From positions 9,460-25,567 of the forward strand of contig DJSH01000047.1 of assembly GCA_002440225.1 (NCBI GenBank): a DNA stretch of 16,108 nt, given 5' to 3'. Source of the stretch: Candidatus Segatella violae (lineage in GTDB: Bacteria > Bacteroidota > Bacteroidia > Bacteroidales > Bacteroidaceae). Positions 1 through 5,003 of the stretch are shown in pieces. The stretch's first letter is position 1. Every line of letters begins with the position of its first letter. The position numbers were made by a program, and so were the translations under genes. Below the pieces are notes generated by a model. That model was not told where the DNA came from. It saw nothing but the letters and a program-made list of their open reading frames with translations, and made no database searches.

Positions 1-371
1 TTCACCATCGTATAAACTGCCATCATCATCAGGTAGAGGGCATATGCATAGACACGCTTGCCCGTAGGACCAAAGTCTGGCGTATAGAGCAAGAGGGCGA
101 AAATCAATCCGAAAGGTATGGCTCCATAGATGAGCCAAGGACGATAGGTTCCGAAGCGACTCTGTGTGCGGTCGGCGAGACTACCCATCAATGGGTCGGT
201 GACAACATCGAACATACGAGCGATGAGCATCAGCACGGCGGCATCGGCGAATGAGAGTCCGAAGACATTGGTGAAGAACAATGGGAAAGCGATACTCATC
301 AACTTCCATACGATGCCACCCGCAGCGGCATCACCGAGAGCGTAAGCAATTTTTTCTTTTAAACTAGCCAT
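1..371 (-). CDS. GPH-family sugar:cation symporter (mannobiose transporter ManB-like), 3' part outside window
   Basis: My translation from the ATG at 371-369 runs open to the window edge, giving 123 codons, so only the N-terminal third or so of a roughly 450-residue protein is visible. It starts MASLKEKIAYALGDAAAGG and contains hydrophobic stretches at about residues 18-37, 41-55 and 80-95. The motif VTDPLMGSLADRT lies in the cytoplasmic loop after the second helix; this D-P-x-x-G-x-x-x-D-R pattern, followed by G-T-Y-R-P-W, is typical of the glycoside-pentoside-hexuronide (MelB-like) branch of the major facilitator superfamily. By analogy with the B. fragilis mannan operon it would carry mannobiose across the inner membrane with Na+ or H+; substrate is inferred only from the neighbouring GH130 and GH26 genes. 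It is the fourth gene of the minus-strand arm, after a 160-base gap that holds a hairpin and short repeats. The start is well supported because the GPH family normally begins with this K-x-x-Y-x-x-G-D segment. Confidence 0.85.
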   Translation of the reverse strand, partial: MASLKEKIAYALGDAAAGGIVWKLMSIAFPLFFTNVFGLSFADAAVLMLIARMFDVVTDPLMGSLADRTQSRFGTYRPWLIYGAIPFGLIFALLLYTPDFGPTGKRVYAYALYLMMMAVYTMV

Positions 372-379
372 CTAATTTG

Positions 380-414
380 AATGTTTAATTGATAATGTTT
401 AATGTTTAGTTAAT
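380..414. repeat. Heptamer direct repeats just upstream of the symporter start
   Basis: AATGTTT occurs at 380-386, 394-400 and 401-407, with degenerate versions filling the register (AATTGAT at 387-393, AGTTAAT at 408-414), so the tract has a 7-base period. On the coding (minus) strand it reads as AAACATT repeats, 9-43 bases ahead of the symporter ATG. It would lie in the intercistronic mRNA leader. It may only be AT-rich drift; a binding or translation role is speculative. Confidence 0.5.
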
Positions 415-453
415 CTTAGCTGGAGAATCCAAATCCCCCGACTTAACAGAAAG

Positions 454-509
454 AGGGATTCTTCCCTCGTCCCTATTTTATATAATACGAACGAGGGGAA
501 AGAATCCCT
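454..509. repeat. Long imperfect inverted repeat between GH130 and symporter genes
   Basis: The left arm at 454-470 (AGGGATTCTTCCCTCGT) is matched by the reverse complement of 491-509, except for two extra unpaired bases on the right arm, giving a stem of 17 pairs around a 20-base AT-rich loop. Transcribed from the minus strand it forms a strong hairpin after the GH130 stop codon and before the symporter. No clear U-tract follows the stem, so it is a poor fit to an intrinsic terminator. An mRNA processing or 3'-end stabilising element that lets GH130 and symporter be expressed at different levels, or a dispersed palindromic repeat, fit as well. Confidence 0.75.
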
Positions 510-531
510 ACAATCTATTTACCTATAAAAA

Positions 532-1704
532 TTACTTACCTAATGTTTGCTTGTTTTTTGCAACCAAAGTCTTGATCTTCTCCACTGAGAACTGAGTGCG
601 ATAATCATCCTTTGGAGTGTTCATGCAGTAATCAACCAAACGGTCGATGGTAGAAGTTGCCACGTGCATGCGAGTATCGGAAGATGCATAGTAGATGAAC
701 ACCTTGCCATCCTCGTCGGCAATCCAACCATTGGCGAAGACTACGTTCATCACGTCGCCGATATACTCGCCACCCTCTGGTACGAGGAGATAACCGCCTG
801 GTTCTGCGATGACCTTGGTAGGGTCTTCGAGGGATGTCATGTACATATAGAGCACATAACGAAGACCGCTGGCACAACCACGTACACCGTGCGCCAAATG
901 CAACCATCCCTTAGGAGTCTTGATTGGGTGAGGGCCCTCCCCGTTCTTCACCTCCTGGATAGTATGATAGTGACGGGCGTTGATGATCTTCTCCTCTGTA
1001 ATCTCAGCGTGAGTGATGTCGTCAACGAGAGCCCAACCGATACCACCACCAGAACCTGTGTCGATGAAGCCATCCTGTGGACGAGTATAGAAAGCATACT
1101 TGCCATCTACGAACTCTGGGTGAAGAACCACATTGCGCTGCTGACTCTTGGTCTTGAGGTCAGGAAGACGCTCCCAGTTCTTGAGATCCTTGGTACGAGC
1201 GATGGCAGCAGTTGCGGTAGCGGCACTGAGGTCGCCTGGCTGAGAGTCATCGTGACGCTCGGCGCAGAACACACCATAGATATAACCATCCTCATGGGTA
1301 GTGAGTCGCATGTCGTAGATGTTGGTTGCAGGAACCACATCCTCTGGCATGGTGATAGGCTCGTCCCAGAAACGGAAATTGTCGATACCGTTAGGACTCT
1401 CGGCTACAGCGAAGAAGCTCTTGCGGTCGGCACCCTCCACACGAACAACGAGGAGATACTTGCCGTTCCACTTGATGGCACCAGAGTTCAAGGTTGCATT
1501 CATCATGATGCGCTGCATCAGATAAGGATTGCTCTTCTCGTCGAAGTCATAGCGCCACTCCAATGGAGTATGTTCTGCGGTGAGGATAGGGTACTTATAT
1601 TTCTCATAGATACCATTTCCCCACTCTAATGGTTCATTCTTGCGGCTCAACAATTCCTCATGATGAGCGCGAAGTGCTTTCACTTTGTCTTGAAATGTTG
1701 TCAT
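532..1704 (-). CDS. mgp: GH130 4-O-beta-D-mannosyl-D-glucose phosphorylase
   Basis: This 390-residue cytoplasmic protein (no signal peptide) matches the GH130 subfamily 1 enzyme of B. fragilis (BfMGP) throughout its length as I remember that sequence, including segments such as RVEGADRKSFFAVAESPNG, VLHPEFVDGKYA and YYASSDTRMHVATSTI. It splits beta-1,4-mannosyl-glucose with phosphate into alpha-mannose-1-phosphate and glucose. The expected catalytic acid is Asp131 in the stretch NIYDMRLTTHEDG, at the same number as in the B. fragilis enzyme. Phosphate-binding residues of the family (Arg and His in QQRNVVLHPEF and GEGPHPIKT) are present. Length is normal and no frameshift is seen. The ATG at 1704 gives the family N-terminus. 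It is the third gene of the minus-strand arm, 56 bases after the GH26 gene. Its substrate would be made by a mannobiose 2-epimerase that is not in the window. A mannooligosaccharide phosphorylase (GH130 subfamily 2) is less likely given the resemblance. Confidence 0.95.
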   Translation of the reverse strand: MTTFQDKVKALRAHHEELLSRKNEPLEWGNGIYEKYKYPILTAEHTPLEWRYDFDEKSNPYLMQRIMMNATLNSGAIKWNGKYLLVVRVEGADRKSFFAVAESPNGIDNFRFWDEPITMPEDVVPATNIYDMRLTTHEDGYIYGVFCAERHDDSQPGDLSAATATAAIARTKDLKNWERLPDLKTKSQQRNVVLHPEFVDGKYAFYTRPQDGFIDTGSGGGIGWALVDDITHAEITEEKIINARHYHTIQEVKNGEGPHPIKTPKGWLHLAHGVRGCASGLRYVLYMYMTSLEDPTKVIAEPGGYLLVPEGGEYIGDVMNVVFANGWIADEDGKVFIYYASSDTRMHVATSTIDRLVDYCMNTPKDDYRTQFSVEKIKTLVAKNKQTLGK

Positions 1705-1737
1705 AATTATCTTATTTTTATTTTATTTGCAGTTTGA

Positions 1738-1754
1738 GGGGATGTGCAATCCCC
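1738..1754. repeat. Small hairpin in the GH26-GH130 gap
   Basis: GGGGAT (1738-1743) and ATCCCC (1749-1754) form a perfect 6-bp stem with a 5-base loop, inside the 56-base gap. On the minus strand it lies about 34 bases before the GH130 start. There is no T-tract directly after it, so it is more likely an intercistronic RNA structure than a terminator. Confidence 0.55.
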
Positions 1755-1760
1755 GATTCA

Positions 1761-2921
1761 TTATTTCACCTTTTTAATGTCCTTGGCGAAGAGAACTTTC
1801 TTTTTTTTCTTAAACTTTTGAAAGTCGTTGACGATGTCACCATCCCCTACTCCTGGCAGATAAGCTTCCTCCTGAGGCTTGTCCCAGGCATTGCGCCAGA
1901 AGAGCACATAGCTCACCTGATATTTCTGGAGCACAGGCCAGAGGGCTTTCGTAAACCAATCCTTCTTCTGCGAGATACCACGGCAACCGGTCTCGGTGAG
2001 GGCTGGCATCTTGCCCACTTTCTTGGCGGCAGCCATCAAGACATCCATCGTCTCGGTGAGGTTCTTCTGGTAGTTGGCATCGTTGTTGTCAAACTCATAG
2101 ATGTCAACACCTACCATATCTACATACTGTTCTCCTGGGAATCGCTCCAAGAAGAGCTCGACGGTTTTCTTGTCGCTGAGGTTTGGCGACCAAGCCCAAA
2201 CGATATTGTTACATCCTGCTTTAGTAAGTGTGTGATAGGTCTTTGCATAAAGCTGGTTATATTGTGCAGGTGTGCAACTGTTGGCTCCCCACCAGAACCA
2301 TCCGCCATTCATCTCATGCCATGGACGGAGGATTACCGGAACAAGTTTGCCGTCTTTTGTCTTCAGAGAGAGAATGAACTCTGATACTTTCTCGAGCCAA
2401 GAATCTAACTTCTGTTGCTGTGCGCCACCATCAAGTACGGCAGCCACGGCATCACCCTTAGGATCCCAGGCATTCTCGCCTGTCACAGGGTTCCAAGGAT
2501 GCCAGCTGAGGGTAACGATTCCACCTCGCTCATGCTGGGCGATAATCTCCTGGCGCATACGGTCGAAAGGAACGCCGTCAAGGTTTTCCTTACTGTCCAA
2601 CTCCAGTTTACCGAGGTCGAAGCCCATCACGGCAGGATAATCGCCTGTGGTGAGGAGCACGTCGCTCTTCCCTTCATCCCATTTCCAAGTGGTGCCATAC
2701 ACAGGGTCGTCTTGGTGACCGAGCATGATGCCCTTGTTGATGAGTTTCTGCAAGCGAGCCTTCAACTGCGCCGCAGGAGTATTGCAGCATTCCTTCTTGG
2801 CATTGCAACTAGAAGTTTTCTCGGCTTGCATGGATGCGCCCGTCACGCCATCCACCTGAGCCATAGCTCCTTGCATCGCCATCAAGCAAGCTGCGCCTAA
2901 TAAATATCTCTTTAATTCCAT
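1761..2921 (-). CDS. GH26 beta-mannanase, secreted, probable mannobiose-forming (ManA-like)
   Basis: The 386-residue protein has a signal peptide (residues 1-21, predicted cut after AMA) and a GH26 catalytic domain from about residue 50 to 365. Seen landmarks are GHQDDPVYG (68-76), LSWHPWNP (138-145) with His141, RPWHEMNGGWFWWG (199-212) holding the acid/base Glu203, and ALTETGCRG holding the likely nucleophile Glu310. The GHQD and WHPWNP pattern resembles the B. fragilis enzyme that releases mannobiose from mannan; a periplasmic place before the symporter fits that role, but exo action is inferred. Two oddities: a cysteine cluster (Cys39, Cys45, Cys46) between signal and catalytic domain, and a lysine-rich tail encoded over an eight-base homopolymer at 1801-1808. 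A cysteine at residue 12 lies too early and lacks Leu at -3, so I do not call it a lipoprotein. The gene is 36 bases after the esterase gene and 56 before GH130. Confidence 0.92.
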   Translation of the reverse strand: MELKRYLLGAACLMAMQGAMAQVDGVTGASMQAEKTSSCNAKKECCNTPAAQLKARLQKLINKGIMLGHQDDPVYGTTWKWDEGKSDVLLTTGDYPAVMGFDLGKLELDSKENLDGVPFDRMRQEIIAQHERGGIVTLSWHPWNPVTGENAWDPKGDAVAAVLDGGAQQQKLDSWLEKVSEFILSLKTKDGKLVPVILRPWHEMNGGWFWWGANSCTPAQYNQLYAKTYHTLTKAGCNNIVWAWSPNLSDKKTVELFLERFPGEQYVDMVGVDIYEFDNNDANYQKNLTETMDVLMAAAKKVGKMPALTETGCRGISQKKDWFTKALWPVLQKYQVSYVLFWRNAWDKPQEEAYLPGVGDGDIVNDFQKFKKKKKVLFAKDIKKVK

Positions 2922-2957
2922 ATATGATTTCTTTAATTACAAAATGACTGGAATATA

Positions 2958-4295
2958 TTATTTCTTTAATTGTTCAATAATCCAAGCTTGCCACTCATCC
3001 CACTGCTCCTGATACCAGTAATGCCCCGTCATCTGGTAGAGACTAAGTTTCTTAGGAGCCTTCACGGAATTGTAGAGTCCGTAAGAAGAGGTAGGAGGAA
3101 CGACCTCGTCGTTGTAGCCGAAGCTGTACCATCCCGGCTGGGTAAGGCGGCGAGCGAAGTTGGCACCATCATAATAGCGAGCACCCTCCAAGCGAGCCTT
3201 CTCTATATCAGAAAGCTTTTGTTCTTTCCAAGCTGATCCCTGCGCCTTGTTCTCCTTATAGAAGTAATGAGGCCAACCACCAGCAACACCATGAATCTCA
3301 GCCTCATAGTCGCACATGGCATCATGCACAGGAGCCAAGAAAGTGATGCGTTTGTCAAGCGCAGCCACAGCGATGGAGAGGAATCCACCTTGCGAAGAAC
3401 CCGTCACGCCGATGGTCTTGCCATTCCACTCTGGGAGGGAAGCGATGTAATCCACGCCACGCACGGCTCCTGTCACAACACGCTTGTAAGAATTGCGGTC
3501 AGGATTTTCGAGGTTGGTATCCCAATATCCATTCAGTTCGCCATTGGCGAGGTCATCATACACCTTCTGTTCCATCGTAACAGGCACTCCGTGGATGCCG
3601 ATTTCGAGTACGATGCACTTAGCAGGAGCCGTGTAGGTATCGCCCGAATAAGAACGAACGCCCGCACCTGGCACACGGAGCAAGGCAGGATACTTGCCTT
3701 CCTTCACTGGCACACTCAGGATGCCATACATCTTGGAGCCCCAGCGATTATTGTTATAGCTGATTTCATATACATTCTTATCTTTGGTGCAACGCTCTGG
3801 CAGCAGCACCTTGGTAGGATTGAGGTCATTCTGTCGAGCCTCATCGAGAGCCTTCTTCCAAAAGGCATCGAAGTCCTTAGGCTCCTTTGCGAATGGCTGA
3901 ATCTTCTCGGGAGAGAAACCTGCGGTGCAAAGTCCCTCATAATCCTTGCCATCCACATGGGCGGTAACCTTGAGGCGATAGAAGCCAGGCTTGTCGAGTG
4001 CCCCACTCCATTTCATCGTGCCGTCCTTGAGCACAGCACTCTTCTTGGTATCAGGAAACATCACCGGTCCTGCCACATAATCCACCTTGACATTGTTCAA
4101 GAGTGTACCACTCTTTCTGACATTCACCGTGAAGTTAGCCTTCTCGCCTACCTTATAGTTCCAATCTTGATGGTCGGGAGTAACACTTACCACGATGTTG
4201 TAGCCTCTGATTTGTGCATTCAAGCTCAAAGAGCCGAATGCACTCATCAGAATACCTATAATTATTAACCTAAAAACCTTCGATATTTGATTCAT
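2958..4295 (-). CDS. CE7-family acetyl esterase with extra N-terminal domain
   Basis: A 445-residue exported protein: signal peptide to about residue 27 (cut after LNA), a beta-rich N-terminal domain at about 28-130, then an alpha/beta-hydrolase domain of the acetyl xylan esterase / cephalosporin-C deacetylase type (AXE1) at about 131-445. Catalytic residues that can be seen are Ser301 in GSSQGG, Asp396 in GYNDEVVPP and His425 in MTGHYWYQ. The CE7 hallmark R-G-x-D-Y (RGVDY, 279-283) is also there. Such enzymes remove O-acetyl groups from sugars or short oligosaccharides. In this locus the substrate is plausibly acetylated mannan or glucomannan oligosaccharides in the periplasm; that specificity is inferred from context because characterised CE7 members mostly act on xylan-type or small acetylated substrates. 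It is the first gene of the minus-strand arm, with a promoter candidate about 48 bases upstream. The start at 4295 gives a clean signal peptide. Confidence 0.9.
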   Translation of the reverse strand: MNQISKVFRLIIIGILMSAFGSLSLNAQIRGYNIVVSVTPDHQDWNYKVGEKANFTVNVRKSGTLLNNVKVDYVAGPVMFPDTKKSAVLKDGTMKWSGALDKPGFYRLKVTAHVDGKDYEGLCTAGFSPEKIQPFAKEPKDFDAFWKKALDEARQNDLNPTKVLLPERCTKDKNVYEISYNNNRWGSKMYGILSVPVKEGKYPALLRVPGAGVRSYSGDTYTAPAKCIVLEIGIHGVPVTMEQKVYDDLANGELNGYWDTNLENPDRNSYKRVVTGAVRGVDYIASLPEWNGKTIGVTGSSQGGFLSIAVAALDKRITFLAPVHDAMCDYEAEIHGVAGGWPHYFYKENKAQGSAWKEQKLSDIEKARLEGARYYDGANFARRLTQPGWYSFGYNDEVVPPTSSYGLYNSVKAPKKLSLYQMTGHYWYQEQWDEWQAWIIEQLKK

Positions 4296-4342
4296 TGTCT
4301 ATTATTATTTGTTAGTTGTCAGATGTTATTGTTTTACGGTTG

Positions 4343-4373
4343 CAAAGATAGAACAATTTCCCGAAATATCCAT
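4343..4373 (-). promoter_or_regulatory. Bacteroidota-type promoter for the esterase-GH26-GH130-symporter arm
   Basis: On the minus strand TATCTTTG (4350-4343) matches the -7 consensus TAnnTTTG exactly. The -33 position, 19 bases further up (4373-4370), reads ATGG, a weak match to TTTG, which suggests help from an activator. Transcription would start near 4336, leaving a leader of about 40 bases before the ATG at 4295. Confidence 0.7.
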
Positions 4374-4538
4374 GTACTATTTTGCTGAATAACCATACTT
4401 TCTTTGCAAAATGAAAAAAACAGATGATTTTTAAGTCAAATTCACAAGCTTGAAGAGTTACTGAAAAAGCATAAAAAGCAAAGTTAAACACACAATAAGC
4501 ACAATTCTCAGTACGCACATGTTATCAACTCGATGACA

Positions 4539-4611
4539 CGCAAATGCAAACAAGAATTAATTCCAATAATAATAACAAGGTACACGTACCTATTATAATA
4601 TAGCGCAAATG
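4539..4611. repeat. Direct repeats CGCAAATG, candidate regulator sites
   Basis: CGCAAATG occurs at 4539-4546 and 4604-4611, followed by CAAAC and GGCAAAT respectively, so each copy holds two CAAA-type half motifs. They lie in the middle of the divergent region, on either side of the palindrome at 4578. They could be regulator half-sites; chance in AT-rich DNA cannot be excluded. Confidence 0.35.
4578..4591. promoter_or_regulatory. Palindromic operator candidate
   Basis: AGGTAC (4578-4583) and GTACCT (4586-4591) form a perfect 6-bp inverted repeat with a 2-base centre, flanked on both sides by weakly symmetric AATAATA-like sequence. It lies about 200 bases upstream of the susC promoter and about 230 from the opposite one. 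Its symmetry suits a dimeric DNA-binding protein; no regulator is identified. Confidence 0.4.
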
Positions 4612-4754
4612 GGCAAATATTTAATCCAAGTCAATACTTATGTAAACAATTTAAAATAAAACGTATAAAATACACTTAATCAATACTAAATAAGATAAAA
4701 AGCAAGAAAAGACGCAATTAAGCAGAAAAGTATTAGTAATCGACAAAATAAGTA

Positions 4755-4785
4755 TATGCATTTATAGAAAAAAGCACTACCTTTG
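4755..4785 (+). promoter_or_regulatory. Bacteroidota-type promoter for the susC arm
   Basis: TACCTTTG (4778-4785) matches the -7 consensus TAnnTTTG exactly, and TATG at 4755-4758, exactly 19 bases upstream, differs by one base from the -33 element TTTG. Transcription would begin around 4791, giving a long leader of about 210 bases before the susC ATG at 5004. Confidence 0.75.
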
Positions 4786-4854
4786 CAATCGAATATGATA
4801 ATAAGCCTAAAAAAGCAATAACATAAATATAAACAATATAAAATAATCACAACA

Positions 4855-4878
4855 ATGAACAAAACAAAAGTTACCTAG
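4855..4878 (+). CDS. Seven-codon upstream ORF in the susC leader
   Basis: An ATG at 4855 opens a short frame encoding MNKTKVT and stopping at TAG (4876-4878), about 65 bases after the proposed transcription start and 126 before susC. Its A-rich surroundings resemble those of other start sites in this window. It could be translated as a leader that affects folding of the hairpins downstream, or be a chance ATG. There is no coding evidence beyond the ORF itself. Confidence 0.3.
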   Translation: MNKTKVT

Positions 4879-4888
4879 AGCTAGCCTC

Positions 4889-4934
4889 TTGCTTTCCTCC
4901 CCGAGCCATGGGTAGAGGAAAAACTAGAGAGCAA
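4889..4934 (+). promoter_or_regulatory. Leader hairpin 1 upstream of susC
   Basis: TTGCT-TTCCTC (4889-4899) can pair with GAGGAA (4915-4920) and AGCAA (4930-4934), with an internal bulge of nine bases on the 3' side. It lies in the proposed long 5' untranslated leader, directly after the short upstream ORF. This stretch has clearly higher GC than the surrounding DNA. Confidence 0.5.
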
Positions 4935-4940
4935 CAACCC

Positions 4941-4977
4941 GTTTTGCCACTTCCTTTTCGGAGAGGAAGAGCCAAAC
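4941..4977 (+). promoter_or_regulatory. Leader hairpin 2 upstream of susC
   Basis: CTTCCT (4950-4955) pairs perfectly with AGGAAG (4964-4969) around an 8-base loop, and GTTT (4941-4944) can pair with AAAC (4974-4977) outside it. It ends 26 bases before the susC ATG, so it could influence ribosome access or mRNA stability. No U-tract follows it, so termination is unlikely. Confidence 0.5.
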
Positions 4978-5003
4978 AGTTATAACCAACTAACAAAAAT
5001 TGT

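Larger units (their letters stand above)
4296..5003. promoter_or_regulatory. Non-coding divergent control region
   Basis: These 708 bases separate the two arms and are much more AT-rich than the genes. I find no convincing gene longer than a 7-codon ORF. It holds a promoter candidate on each strand, a short palindrome, a pair of direct repeats, and two hairpins near the susC start, listed separately. The stretch from about 4374 to 4750 between the two promoters is where a PUL regulator (such as a hybrid two-component system or SusR-like protein) would be expected to bind. The regulator gene itself is not in the window. Confidence 0.8.

Noticed and set aside
664..1629. 321-residue open frame on the plus strand opposite the GH130 gene
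   Set aside because: It is fully antisense to a clearly conserved GH130 gene, its product resembles no family I know, and the pattern is what codon bias opposite a real gene produces.
1738..1754. Intrinsic terminator between GH26 and GH130
   Set aside because: The stem is only 6 bp with no T-tract on the minus strand side, and the flanking genes belong to one pathway, so read-through is expected.
2888..2921. Lipoprotein signal in the minus-strand GH26 (Cys12)
   Set aside because: The residues before it are L-G-A-A with Gly at -3 and the hydrophobic stretch would be too short; cleavage after A-M-A at residue 21 fits better.
3267..4268. 333-residue open frame on the plus strand opposite the esterase gene
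   Set aside because: Antisense shadow of the CE7 gene, whose catalytic triad and signal peptide are intact; no promoter or family features.
4312..4518. 68-codon minus-strand frame upstream of the esterase gene
   Set aside because: It runs through the promoter candidate at 4343-4373, is in AT-rich DNA with unlikely composition (many Phe and Cys), and has no recognisable domain.
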